Shown piece after piece: positions 16,775-25,460 of a stretch of DNA of 44,251 nucleotides; position 1 is the first letter of the stretch; each line of letters starts with the position of its first letter. A program made the translations under genes and the position numbers. The notes beneath the pieces were generated by a model. It made no database searches and was not told the origin of the DNA. It worked only from the letters and a program-made list of their open reading frames with translations. Source of the DNA: an uncultured Peptococcaceae bacterium (lineage in GTDB: Bacteria > Bacillota > Dehalobacteriia > UBA4068); assembly GCA_949289995.1 (NCBI GenBank), contig CASEQE010000040.1, positions 1-44,251 of the forward strand. The letters are read 5' to 3'.

Positions 16775-16796
16775 CCGCCAATCAAATACCCATCGT

Positions 16797-17939
16797 ATGC
16801 GCTATAAAATCTTTTTTTTCTTCTTGCTGGCCGCGCTATTTGCCGGCAGCTGCGCCGCGCCATTTTCAACAGCAAACCCGCCGGATACCGCCGCGTCATC
16901 GCAAGACGATTGGCAAGACGCCGTTTTCACCACCGACGCCTATTATCAAAGCCAACTCAGCGGTAGAGATCTGGACGTGTATCAACGGCTTCTGGCCGGC
17001 GTATCCACTTTTGCCCCCAGCATAGACTTTCCCTATACGCTGGATCAACAAACCCTCAATCAAGCGGTATATTGGCTGTCGGCGGATCATCCGGAGCTGT
17101 ATTGGTTTAACGGCGGCGGCAGTCTTAACGTGCGTCAAATCCTGTTTTATCAATCCAGCCAATACCGGCCGGCTTACGTCTACGATCAAAGCCAAACCGC
17201 CGCCCGAGCGCCGGCGTTGCAACAGGCGACAGCGGATTTTCTAGCTTGCACCCAAGGACTGGAAGAAGAATACGACTTAGCCCTGGCCATATACCGCCAG
17301 GTGATTCTTGGCACCCAATACCAAACCGGAGCGGCGGATAATCAAAACTTGTGCAGCGTCCTCTTAAACGGCGCCTCCGTATGCAGCGGCTATGCCAAAA
17401 CCATGCAGTATCTGCTACAAAAGGTAGGCATACAGGCCGCCTATGTTAGCGGCCAACTATTGGAAAGCGGCGAAAGCCATGCCTGGTTGCTGATGCGCTT
17501 GGACGGAGAATACTATTTTGCCGATCCTACCTTAGGCGATCCAACCACGGAGGCAAACGTCCCCCTGCCAGCCGAAGCCTATATAGACTACGCCTGGTTT
17601 GGCCTCAACAGCGCGGAAATGGCCCAAACCCATGCGCCCCTCACTTACCTCCCCCTACCTGCATGCACGGCGGAAAGCGCCAATTATTACCGGGCCGAAG
17701 GTTTGTATCTGGAAAGCTATTGCCAACAGGCTCTGCTACCCTTGTTGCAGCGTAGCTGGCAGCAAGGAGAGGCTTTTTTTACCTTCCGCCTGGCTAGCGA
17801 TGACGGCTTTGCCCAGGCCCAAGCCGATTTATTAGACGCAGGCGGCGCCTTCGATTTGTTTCGCCAAGCTGGTATGCCGCAAACGGATTTGCTATATACT
17901 GTAAACGAAAATAAACGTATCATAACCCTGTATTTTTAA
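16797..17939 (+). CDS. Transglutaminase-like lipoprotein
   Basis: An exported protein with a transglutaminase/papain-like fold. The catalytic triad is visible: Cys196 in [14 protein letters not shown], His228 in SHAWLLM and Asp243 in YFADPTLGD. With the ATG at 16797 it begins with a signal peptide ([16 protein letters not shown]) whose Cys19 could be lipidated, although the lipobox is imperfect. An earlier in-frame ATG at 16761 would add 12 residues and overlap the previous gene by 14 bases. The signal peptide favours 16797. Residues 50-180 form an unassigned domain often found before such catalytic cores. Proteins of this type cleave or cross-link cell-envelope peptides; the substrate is unknown. 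It precedes lepA by 40 bases with no visible terminator. Confidence 0.8.
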   Translation: MRYKIFFFFLLAALFAGSCAAPFSTANPPDTAASSQDDWQDAVFTTDAYYQSQLSGRDLDVYQRLLAGVSTFAPSIDFPYTLDQQTLNQAVYWLSADHPELYWFNGGGSLNVRQILFYQSSQYRPAYVYDQSQTAARAPALQQATADFLACTQGLEEEYDLALAIYRQVILGTQYQTGAADNQNLCSVLLNGASVCSGYAKTMQYLLQKVGIQAAYVSGQLLESGESHAWLLMRLDGEYYFADPTLGDPTTEANVPLPAEAYIDYAWFGLNSAEMAQTHAPLTYLPLPACTAESANYYRAEGLYLESYCQQALLPLLQRSWQQGEAFFTFRLASDDGFAQAQADLLDAGGAFDLFRQAGMPQTDLLYTVNENKRIITLYF

Positions 17940-17979
17940 ATTGCTGCTAAATAAACAACTAAAAATAAGGAAAAACGCT

Positions 17980-19773
17980 ATGAAAAATATTCGCAACTTC
18001 TGCATTATCGCTCATATCGATCATGGGAAAAGCACATTGGCTGATCGAATTTTAGAATATACCGGCGCGATAGCCAGCCGGGATATGACCAAACAAGTTT
18101 TGGATTCCATGGATTTGGAACAGGAACGGGGTATCACCATCAAACTCCAGGCCGTGCGTATCCCTTATCGAGCCAAAGACGGCGAAGATTATATTCTCAA
18201 TCTAATTGACACCCCCGGACATGTGGATTTTAATTATGAAGTGTCCCGTTCTTTGGCCGCCTGCGAAGGGGCCTTGTTGGTGGTGGACGCCTCCCAGGGC
18301 ATCGAAGCGCAAACTTTGGCCAACGTATATCTGGCGCTGGAACATGATTTGGAAATCATTCCCGTAATCAACAAAATCGATTTGCCCGGCGCACAACCGG
18401 AGGAAGTACGACGGGAAATCGAAGAAGTGGTGGGGCTGGACGCCCAAGATGCAATTTTGGCTTCGGCCAAAACCGGCGTGGGCACGGAAGAAATTCTCGA
18501 AGCCATCGTCCAGCGTATCCCCGCCCCTAAAGGCGACCCCCAGGCGCCGCTAAGCGCCTTGATTTTCGATTCCCGCTTTGACAGCTACAAAGGGGTGGTG
18601 CCCTACTTCCGGATTATGGACGGACAAATCCGCAAGGGTATGCGTGTAAAAATGTTCAACACCGGCAAAGAAATGGACGTGGTAGAGGTGGGCGTATTTA
18701 CCCCGGCGGCCAAGCCGGTGGAATGTTTAAGCGCCGGCGAAGTGGGCTATCTGGCCGCCAGCATCAAAAATGTGGCCGATACCCAAGTGGGCGACACCAT
18801 TACCGACGCCGCCAATCCTACGCCTTTTCCCCTGCCCGGTTACCGCCCCGCTACCTCTATGGTATATTGCGGCCTGTATCCGGTGGAAAACAACGACTTT
18901 GACAATTTGAAAGACGCCTTGTCCAAGCTGGTGCTAAACGACGCCGCCTTGCATTACGAGCCGGAGACCTCTGCTGCGTTGGGATATGGCTTTCGCTGCG
19001 GTTTTTTGGGTCTACTGCATATGGAAATCGTCCGGGAAAGGCTGGAACGGGAATACGGACTGGATTTATTGATTACCGCCCCTTCCGTCAACTACCGGGC
19101 CACCCGTACCAACGGCGAAGTGTTGTATATCGATAATCCTACCAAATTGCCGCCGGCCAACGAATTGCTGTATATCGAAGAACCTTATGTAAAAGCCACC
19201 ATCATGTCTCCCAGCGATTATATCGGAGCGATTATGGAATTGGTACGGGAAAGACGGGGACAATTTCTCAATATGGAATATTTAAACCCCACCCGGGTAA
19301 TCCTTCTCTACGATTTGCCGCTGGCGGAAATTATTTACGACTTTTTCGACCAGCTCAAATCCCGTACCCGAGGCTACGCTTCCCTCGATTACGAGCTGGG
19401 CGAATATAAAAAATCCGATTTGGTCAAGTTGGATATTTTAGTCAACGACCAACCGGTGGACGCTTTGTCGGTAATCGTCCATAAAGACAAAGCCTACAAC
19501 CGGGGCCGGGCTTTGGTGGTGAAACTGCGCAGCCTGATCCCCCGTCAACTGTTTGAAATACCGGTGCAAGCGGCCATCGGCAGCAAAGTCATCGCCAGAG
19601 AATCGGTAAAAGCTTTGCGCAAAGACGTAATTTCCAAATGCTACGGCGGAGATATCAGCCGCAAACGCAAACTTTTGGAAAAACAAAAAGAAGGCAAAAA
19701 GCGCATGAAACAAGTAGGTAACGTGGAAATTCCACAAGCCGCCTTTATCGCGGTGCTGGAAGCCAAAGAATAA
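17980..19773 (+). CDS. lepA: Elongation factor 4 (LepA)
   Basis: A 597-residue ribosome-associated GTPase that can back-translocate stalled ribosomes and affects 30S assembly. The G1 motif AHIDHGKS is at about residues 9-16, G2 is within the RGITIKLQ segment, G3 is DTPGHVDF and G4 is NKIDLPGA. The EF-4-specific C-terminal domain ends in [17 protein letters not shown]. Length and domain order are normal. An earlier TTG at 17941 is in frame but has no ribosome binding site; ATG 17980 follows AAGGAAAAAC and gives the standard LepA N terminus ([18 protein letters not shown]). The gene is 68 bases before the DUF1538 gene. Confidence 0.98.
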   Translation: MKNIRNFCIIAHIDHGKSTLADRILEYTGAIASRDMTKQVLDSMDLEQERGITIKLQAVRIPYRAKDGEDYILNLIDTPGHVDFNYEVSRSLAACEGALLVVDASQGIEAQTLANVYLALEHDLEIIPVINKIDLPGAQPEEVRREIEEVVGLDAQDAILASAKTGVGTEEILEAIVQRIPAPKGDPQAPLSALIFDSRFDSYKGVVPYFRIMDGQIRKGMRVKMFNTGKEMDVVEVGVFTPAAKPVECLSAGEVGYLAASIKNVADTQVGDTITDAANPTPFPLPGYRPATSMVYCGLYPVENNDFDNLKDALSKLVLNDAALHYEPETSAALGYGFRCGFLGLLHMEIVRERLEREYGLDLLITAPSVNYRATRTNGEVLYIDNPTKLPPANELLYIEEPYVKATIMSPSDYIGAIMELVRERRGQFLNMEYLNPTRVILLYDLPLAEIIYDFFDQLKSRTRGYASLDYELGEYKKSDLVKLDILVNDQPVDALSVIVHKDKAYNRGRALVVKLRSLIPRQLFEIPVQAAIGSKVIARESVKALRKDVISKCYGGDISRKRKLLEKQKEGKKRMKQVGNVEIPQAAFIAVLEAKE

Positions 19774-19841
19774 ATGCAAAAAAACAGCGCAAACAATCTG
19801 CTTAAGGAGGGATACGCATCAGCATTGGTACATATGAAAAA

Positions 19842-21368
19842 TTGCTGGAAAAGATCAAAGAATGTTTAAATTCGGTAGCGCCAATCACCTTGATCGTTTT
19901 AATTTTATGCTTTTCCGTAGCGCCGGTTCCCAACGGCGTATTGGTAGCTTTTATCTTGGGAGCGGTGTTGTTGACCGTGGGCATGGGCCTGTTTACCCTA
20001 GGCGTGGACGTGACCATGACGCCGATCGGCGTATATGTAGGTTCCGGCATCACCAAAAGCCGCAAACTGCCGCTGATTATCGGCGGCAGCTTTCTCATAG
20101 GCACGATTATCACCATATCCGAACCGGATTTGCAGGTATTGGCCAATCAGGTGCCGGGGATTCCCAATTTTACGTTGATTATTGCCGTAGCTTTAGGCGT
20201 GGGTATCTTTTTGATTTTGGCCATGCTGCGTATACTGCTGCAAATCAAGCTCAACCGGCTGCTGCTGGTTTGTTATGCCGCCATATTCATCCTGGCTTTG
20301 ATCACGCCGGAAAGTTTCCTGGCGGTGGCTTTCGATGCCGGCGGGGTAACCACCGGGCCAATGACCGTACCGTTTATTATGGCCCTAGGCGTAGGCGCCG
20401 CCGCCATTCGTTCCGACAAAGGCGCCAAAGATGACAGCTTCGGCCTGGTGGCCTTATGTTCCGTGGGGCCAATTTTATCGATCATGATTCTCGGATTGCT
20501 GTTTGGCGCCGATCAGGGACAGTATACGCCTACGGTGATAGCGGATTACAACGATTCCCGGCAAGTATGGCAAAATTTCGTCTCCGGTTTTCCCACCTAT
20601 CTGGAAGAAGTAGGGCTTGCTTTAAGCCCCATCATCGTATTTTTTGCCTTATATCAGGTCTTTGCCTTAAAATTGCCCCGGCGGCAAATTATCAAACTGG
20701 CGATAGGCGTAGGTTATACCTTTTTCGGCTTGGTATTGTTCCTCACCGGCGTCAATATGGGGTTTATGGCCGCCGGCACATATTTAGGCGGCGAATTGGC
20801 CGGCCACGAATATCAATGGCTGCTGATTCCCGTAAGTATGATTTTAGGCTATTTTATCGTAGCGGCAGAACCGGCGGTACATGTATTAACCAAACAAGTA
20901 GTGGAAATTACCGACGGCGCCATTACTGCCAAAGCGATGAAAACCTCCCTGTCCATCGGCGTGGCCATATCTCTGGCTCTGGCCATGATTCGCATTCTCG
21001 CCGATCTATCCATATGGTATTTTATCGCCCCAGGCTATCTTTTGGCCATGCTGGCCACTTTTTTCTGTCCGCAAATTTTCACCTCCATCGCCTTCGACTC
21101 CGGCGGCGTGGCCTCCGGCCCAATGACCGCCACCTTTGTTATGCCTTTTGCCATTGGCGCCTGCACGGCCGTAGGCGGCGACGTGATTACCCAAGCGTTC
21201 GGCGTGGTATCCATGGTGGCTATGACGCCCCTATTAACCATACAGGCTTTGGGCTTATACTATCAATGGAAACAACGGCAGCTGCTGAAGCTGAAACAGG
21301 CCAGCATGATCCCGGAAGGCGAAATCATCGCCTATACCCAGGACATCGATATCGTGGAATGGAGGTGA
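19842..21368 (+). CDS. DUF1538 membrane protein (putative transporter)
   Basis: A 508-residue polytopic membrane protein made of two homologous halves, each with about six hydrophobic helices. The first half carries TISEPDLQVLA and FDAGGVTTGPMTVPF; the second carries AAEPAVHVLTKQV and FDSGGVASGPMTATF. These duplicated EP and GG-x-GPMT motifs are the DUF1538 signature. The family is uncharacterised, but the inverted or duplicated layout with conserved acidic and Gly motifs looks like a secondary transporter. The nearest canonical start is TTG 19842. However, AGGAGG at 19805-19810 points to a start near ATC 19818 (or ATT 19824), which would add up to eight residues in the same frame. The next gene, a PII-like protein, begins four bases after its stop and shares its ribosome site. 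Confidence 0.85.
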   Translation: MLEKIKECLNSVAPITLIVLILCFSVAPVPNGVLVAFILGAVLLTVGMGLFTLGVDVTMTPIGVYVGSGITKSRKLPLIIGGSFLIGTIITISEPDLQVLANQVPGIPNFTLIIAVALGVGIFLILAMLRILLQIKLNRLLLVCYAAIFILALITPESFLAVAFDAGGVTTGPMTVPFIMALGVGAAAIRSDKGAKDDSFGLVALCSVGPILSIMILGLLFGADQGQYTPTVIADYNDSRQVWQNFVSGFPTYLEEVGLALSPIIVFFALYQVFALKLPRRQIIKLAIGVGYTFFGLVLFLTGVNMGFMAAGTYLGGELAGHEYQWLLIPVSMILGYFIVAAEPAVHVLTKQVVEITDGAITAKAMKTSLSIGVAISLALAMIRILADLSIWYFIAPGYLLAMLATFFCPQIFTSIAFDSGGVASGPMTATFVMPFAIGACTAVGGDVITQAFGVVSMVAMTPLLTIQALGLYYQWKQRQLLKLKQASMIPEGEIIAYTQDIDIVEWR

Positions 21369-21372
21369 TTGT

Positions 21373-22071
21373 ATGCGTTCCGTATCCTTATTAACCGTGG
21401 TAATCAACCGCAGCCAAGGCGATAAAGCGCTGCATTTCTTCCAAGAAAACAAAATTCCTTTGGTTTTAAGCGTTTTGGGCCAAGGTACGGCTACCAGTGA
21501 AATTCTCGACTATTTGGGGCTGGGGGAAAGCGCCAAACAGCTTCTCTTTTCCGTGCTCACCACCGATAAAGCCAAGGAAATTACCACCCTGCTCAACCGC
21601 CATTTTAAACTATATATACCGGGCAATGGCATTGCCTATACCATTCCTCTTCGCAGCTTTGCCGGAATTACAGCTTTGAAATGGCTAACCGCCGATTTCA
21701 CCATAGACCAAGAAAACAGGGAACAGGAGGAGGCTGCAAACGTGAACCAGGAAAACGCTTATGAATTAATCGTCGCCATTATCAACCGCGGCTACACCGA
21801 TCAGGTGATGAACGCCGCCCGTGCCGCCCAGGCCCAGGGAGGAACGGTTATCCACGCTTTGGGCACCGGTAGAGAAGAAGCGGAAAAATTCTTCGGCATT
21901 TCCATCGCTCGGGAAAAAGACATGGTGCTAATCGTCACCACCGCGGCCGCCCGCAACGGCATTATCAAAGCCATCGTAGCCGAAGCCGGCGTGCAAACCA
22001 AAGCCCATGCCATCGTTTTTAGCCTGCCGGTTAGCGAAATCGCCGGCATCCGCATCGGCGAAGACGAATAA
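21373..22071 (+). CDS. Tandem PII-like regulatory protein
   Basis: A 232-residue protein of two PII-like ferredoxin-fold domains in series. Domain 1 is at about residues 1-107: SVSLLTVVINRSQGDKAL, then the T-loop-like GTATSEILDYLG. Domain 2 is at about 125-232: YELIVAIINRGYTDQVMNAA, then the T-loop region LGTGREEAEKFFG, and a final strand HAIVFSLPVSEIAGI. Classical GlnB is one domain of about 112 residues; here the duplicate has diverged, and neither half shows the uridylylated Tyr motif of GlnB. PII proteins bind ATP/ADP and small metabolites and block membrane transporters such as AmtB. Its position four bases after a DUF1538 membrane protein implies it regulates that protein. GGAGGTGAT within the upstream gene's end provides the ribosome site. 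Confidence 0.8.
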   Translation: MRSVSLLTVVINRSQGDKALHFFQENKIPLVLSVLGQGTATSEILDYLGLGESAKQLLFSVLTTDKAKEITTLLNRHFKLYIPGNGIAYTIPLRSFAGITALKWLTADFTIDQENREQEEAANVNQENAYELIVAIINRGYTDQVMNAARAAQAQGGTVIHALGTGREEAEKFFGISIAREKDMVLIVTTAAARNGIIKAIVAEAGVQTKAHAIVFSLPVSEIAGIRIGEDE

Positions 22072-22152
22072 TCCCTGCCTGTACAGATTGACCAAAATCA
22101 AAGCGGCCCTAGGCCGCCCCTGATCGCCACAGGCATGGGTAGAAAGGAGCTC

Positions 22153-22902
22153 ATGAAAGAAAAAACCTTTCGCCTTAGCGGCGTTACCATACGTTCCCGC
22201 GATTATAAAGACGGCGACAAAGTGATCACCCTATTCAGCCTGGAGCAGGGAAAAATTACCGCCCTGGCCAAAGGCGCGCGCAAACCTACCGCCAGTTTAC
22301 GGGGGGCGGTGCAACTTTTGGCTCAGGGTAGCTATTTGCTGGCGCGAAGCCGTTCCTCTCTGCCTATCGTCGCCCAGGCCCACCAGGAGCAAAGCTTTTT
22401 GCCGCCTCAAGGCGGGTTCCGGCAAATCGCCTATGCCTCCTATGTCGCGGAACTTAGCGATTTAGCCTTGGTGGAGGGGCAGCCCGCTCCGGAATTGTAC
22501 CGCCATCTGTTGATCGCCCTCTCCTGGATAAAACTGGGCCAAAGGCCGGAAGCCGCCGCCCGCTATTATGAACTGCAAATTCTCCAGGAATTAGGCGCTT
22601 TTCCCGATTTTTCCGCCTGCCAAAACTGCGGCAAACCAGCGCCGTTTCCGGCCGTGCTTTCTCCTACCGCAGGAGGATTATTATGCCCGGCTTGTGCCGC
22701 TTCTGCTGCCGGCCCCATTTTGAGCCAAGGCGCGGTTTTGACCTTGGCCAGATTAGCCGCCCTGCCGGCGCAACGCTTGGCTTGTCTGGATTGGAGCCAA
22801 AACCTGGGCCGGGAAATGGCCACCGCCATGGCCGCCTATTTGGATTATCATCTGGACGGCCAACCCAAATCCCGGGCTTTTTTAAACCTGCCCACCCCAT
22901 AA
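22153..22902 (+). CDS. recO: DNA repair protein RecO
   Basis: A 249-residue recombination mediator of the RecFOR pathway. It loads RecA on single-stranded DNA with RecR and anneals complementary strands. The N-terminal OB domain is seen in GVTIRSRDYKDGDKVITLF and ITALAKGARKP, followed by the helical middle. A zinc module has two CxxC pairs (CQNCGK and CPAC, near residues 157-185). ATG 22153 follows AAAGGAG at short spacing; an upstream ATG at 22135 has no ribosome site. A GC-rich imperfect hairpin lies between the previous stop and this start (CCCTGCCTGT at 22073 with ACAGGCATGGG at 22129). A terminator follows at 22970. Confidence 0.93.
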   Translation: MKEKTFRLSGVTIRSRDYKDGDKVITLFSLEQGKITALAKGARKPTASLRGAVQLLAQGSYLLARSRSSLPIVAQAHQEQSFLPPQGGFRQIAYASYVAELSDLALVEGQPAPELYRHLLIALSWIKLGQRPEAAARYYELQILQELGAFPDFSACQNCGKPAPFPAVLSPTAGGLLCPACAASAAGPILSQGAVLTLARLAALPAQRLACLDWSQNLGREMATAMAAYLDYHLDGQPKSRAFLNLPTP

Positions 22903-22969
22903 CCGGCGCCTCCCGCTTTCTCCTGCAGCGGCCAAACAAAAGCCGGGCTCTATCGGCTGCCTCTATAGC

Positions 22970-23001
22970 GCCGGTTCCGCTTGCAGCGGAGCCGGCTTTT
23001 T
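22970..23001 (+). terminator. Terminator after recO
   Basis: The 11-base-pair stem GCCGGTTCCGC (22970-22980) and GCGGAGCCGGC (22986-22996), with one G-T pair and a five-base loop, is followed by TTTTT. Confidence 0.8.
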
Positions 23002-23135
23002 CCATTCGATGCAGCCCCTTGGCCCATAAGCGCCCGCCAAGCTTTCCCCTGCGTCCTATAGGGCAAAGATCCGGATCCCGCTCTTCTTCTTTTTGCGCGG
23101 AAAAGGGACAATTTTCCCAACCGCAGTCATTTGTA

Positions 23136-23164
23136 TTGCCAAATTATCGCGAATATGGTATGCT
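23136..23164 (+). promoter_or_regulatory. SigA promoter of glyA
   Basis: TTGCCA (23136-23141) and TATGCT (23159-23164) with a 17-base spacer, about 60 bases before the glyA start. The stretch 23002-23135 holds no feature I can support, and I see no riboswitch fold. Confidence 0.65.
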
Positions 23165-23226
23165 AAAGGGTATCAGATATACGGATATATACCAATGCCG
23201 ATAATGAATCAATGGAGGATGAGAGG

Positions 23227-24462
23227 ATGTTTGACTTTTCTTATTTACAAGCCGCCGACCCGGAAATGGCAGGAATAGTAGAGCGGGAATTGCAGCGGCA
23301 ACGGCATAAAATTGAACTAATCGCTTCGGAAAATTTCACTTCTCAGGCGGTTATGGCCGCCCAAGGATCGGTTTTAACCAATAAATATGCGGAAGGTTAT
23401 CCGGCCAAACGCTATTACGGTGGTTGCGAATATGTGGATCAAGCGGAAAATCTGGCCAAAGAACGGGCGTTGAAAGTGTTTGGCGGCGACCATGTCAACG
23501 TGCAACCTCATAGCGGCGCCCAAGCCAATATGGCGGTATATTTCGCCGCCTTGCAGCCTGGCGATAAAGTGCTGGGTATGAGCCTGGCCCATGGCGGCCA
23601 CCTTACCCATGGCAGCCCCTTCAATTTTTCCGGCAAATTATATCAATTTTTCGGCTACGGCGTGGATGAAAAAACGGAAACCATCGATTACGACCAAGTG
23701 ATGCAAATGGCTATGGAAATCAAACCCAAACTGATCGTAGCCGGCGCCTCCGCTTATCCCCGGCTGTTGGATTTCGCCGCCTTTGCCGATATTGCCAAAG
23801 CCTGCGGCGCTCACCTGATGGTGGACATGGCCCATATTGCCGGTCTGGTTGCGGCAGGTGAACATCCCTCGCCGATTCCTTACAGCGATTTCGTCACCTC
23901 CACCACCCATAAAACCCTCCGCGGCCCCAGAGGCGGCTTCGTCATCTGCAAGGAAGAATTTGCCAAAGCGGTAGATAAATGCGTATTCCCCGGTATGCAG
24001 GGCGGCCCGCTGATGCATGTTATCGCCGCCAAAGGGGTAGCCTTTGGCGAAGCTTTGCAGCCTTCGTTTAAAGAATATCAACGCCAGGTAAAGAAAAACG
24101 CCCAAGCCCTGGCCAAAGGATTAATCGACCATGGCCTGCGTTTGGTTTCCGGCGGTACGGACAACCATTTGATGCTGGTAGATTTGCGGCCGATTAACGT
24201 CACCGGCGTGGAAGCGGAAACCCGTTTGGATCAAGTGGGTATTACCTGCAACAAAAACGCCATCCCCTTCGACCCGCAAAAACCGGCGGTAACCAGCGGT
24301 ATCCGTCTGGGTAGCGCCGCCGCCACCACCCGGGGCTTCAAGGAAGACGATATGACCCTGGTAGCGGACGCCATCTATTACTGCCTCCACGACGGAGAGG
24401 CCGGCGAAGCCAAAGCCCGGGAAATCAGCAAAGCCCTGACCGACAAATATCCATTGTATTAA
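23227..24462 (+). CDS. glyA: Serine hydroxymethyltransferase
   Basis: Pyridoxal-phosphate enzyme converting serine and tetrahydrofolate to glycine and methylene-tetrahydrofolate, the main entry of one-carbon units. The protein has 411 residues, the normal size. The PLP-binding lysine is Lys229 in [14 protein letters not shown]. Also visible are [10 protein letters not shown] near the N terminus, [32 protein letters not shown] and [14 protein letters not shown] 23227 follows GGAGGATGAGAGG and gives the standard N terminus. ATG 23212 would place the ribosome site inside the coding region. It has its own promoter and terminator and so is transcribed alone. Confidence 0.98.
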   Translation: MFDFSYLQAADPEMAGIVERELQRQRHKIELIASENFTSQAVMAAQGSVLTNKYAEGYPAKRYYGGCEYVDQAENLAKERALKVFGGDHVNVQPHSGAQANMAVYFAALQPGDKVLGMSLAHGGHLTHGSPFNFSGKLYQFFGYGVDEKTETIDYDQVMQMAMEIKPKLIVAGASAYPRLLDFAAFADIAKACGAHLMVDMAHIAGLVAAGEHPSPIPYSDFVTSTTHKTLRGPRGGFVICKEEFAKAVDKCVFPGMQGGPLMHVIAAKGVAFGEALQPSFKEYQRQVKKNAQALAKGLIDHGLRLVSGGTDNHLMLVDLRPINVTGVEAETRLDQVGITCNKNAIPFDPQKPAVTSGIRLGSAAATTRGFKEDDMTLVADAIYYCLHDGEAGEAKAREISKALTDKYPLY

Positions 24463-24483
24463 AACGTGGATCCACTTTCCGCT

Positions 24484-24518
24484 TACGGCTTAGCCTTTCC
24501 GGCTAAGCCGTATCTTTT
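24484..24518 (+). terminator. Terminator after glyA
   Basis: The perfect 12-base-pair stem TACGGCTTAGCC (24484-24495) and GGCTAAGCCGTA (24501-24512) with loop TTTCC is followed by TCTTTTA. Confidence 0.85.
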
Positions 24519-24557
24519 ATTATGCGCCGGCTATGTCGCCGTCAGGAGGGAAAGCCA

Positions 24558-25289
24558 ATGAAAGCAGATTGGCGCAACGCTTTCGCTGAATTCTTTTATC
24601 CGCAAAACGCCTGTATCATATGCGGCCAACCTGTGGCAAAGCCGGGATGGTGCGACGATTGCCGGCAGACCATATTCGCCTATGGCAATTGTCCTTGGGG
24701 CGCCTGCTTTTTACCGCGGCTTAGCCGGGGCAACGGCCTTTGCGCCGGCTGCTATGGCTATGGGCCTTTTGTCCGGGCCCGGGCTGCCGCTCCCTATCAA
24801 GGCCGTCTACGTCAAACTTTGTTGGCCTTCAAATACCGAGGGCAATTGGGCAAACGCCGGCCTTTGGCGGCGATTATGGCGCAATGCTTTCAGCGGCATT
24901 ATGCAGCTATTTCTTTCGATTATATTCTGCCCACGCCTTTATCGCCACAGCGATTGGCCAGTCGCGGCTATAATCAAAGCGCCCTGTTGGCCAAAGATTT
25001 ATCCCATATTTTGGGCATACCCTACCGGCAAGATCTATTGTTGCGCATTAAAGATACGCCGCCTCTGGCGCAACAAAGCGCCAAACAACGACAAGCGACG
25101 TTGGCGGGCGCCTTTGCTTGTCCCCTGCCGCTTGCGGGCAAATCGCTTCTGTTGGTGGACGATATTTTCACCACCGGCGCCACTGCCCGGGGCTGCTCCG
25201 CCGTTTTGCGCCGCCAGGGCGCCCAAGCGATATACGTACTAACCGCCGCCGCCTCGTTGCAAACCGGGCTGAGCGGCGGCAAAGCATAG
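24558..25289 (+). CDS. comF: ComF-family phosphoribosyltransferase-like protein
   Basis: A 243-residue protein with an N-terminal zinc-ribbon region (CIICGQP, CDDC, CAGCYGYG) and a C-terminal PRTase fold. The PRPP-binding motif LLLVDDIFTTGAT is near residue 202. ASRGYNQSALLAKDLS and PPLAQQSAKQRQ blocks identify the ComF family. ComF proteins are needed for uptake of DNA during natural transformation, working with the ComFA helicase, which is not encoded here. ATG 24558 follows AGGAGGGAAAGCC at good spacing. It is a stand-alone copy after the glyA terminator. The next gene is on the opposite strand. The name rests on family membership; competence has not been shown. Confidence 0.9.
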   Translation: MKADWRNAFAEFFYPQNACIICGQPVAKPGWCDDCRQTIFAYGNCPWGACFLPRLSRGNGLCAGCYGYGPFVRARAAAPYQGRLRQTLLAFKYRGQLGKRRPLAAIMAQCFQRHYAAISFDYILPTPLSPQRLASRGYNQSALLAKDLSHILGIPYRQDLLLRIKDTPPLAQQSAKQRQATLAGAFACPLPLAGKSLLLVDDIFTTGATARGCSAVLRRQGAQAIYVLTAAASLQTGLSGGKA

Positions 25290-25355
25290 TTTTTTCGGCA
25301 ACCCTGCTCCGTCCCTGCAAACCGGGATATATTGCCTGCACTGGACTGCTCCATG

Positions 25356-25396
25356 AAAAAAAGGGCTTGCCTCCCGTTCAACGGGATGGCAAGCCC
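25356..25396 (-). terminator. Terminator of the copper-amine-oxidase-N-domain gene
   Basis: Read on the minus strand, GGGCTTGCC (25388-25396) pairs with GGCAAGCCC (25363-25371). An inner stem CCCGTT/AACGGG lies within the loop, and a run of seven T follows. It lies about 65 bases beyond the minus-strand stop. Confidence 0.85.
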
Positions 25397-25460
25397 TTGC
25401 CTTTGCTTATAAAAGGATTCTCCGTCCAATCAGCGGCCGGCAAGCAGCAAATGCGCCGCT

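Noticed and set aside
20456-21394. 312-codon plus-strand frame inside the DUF1538 gene
   Set aside because: It overlaps a strongly supported membrane protein. The product is Arg/His/Gly-rich with no family pattern.
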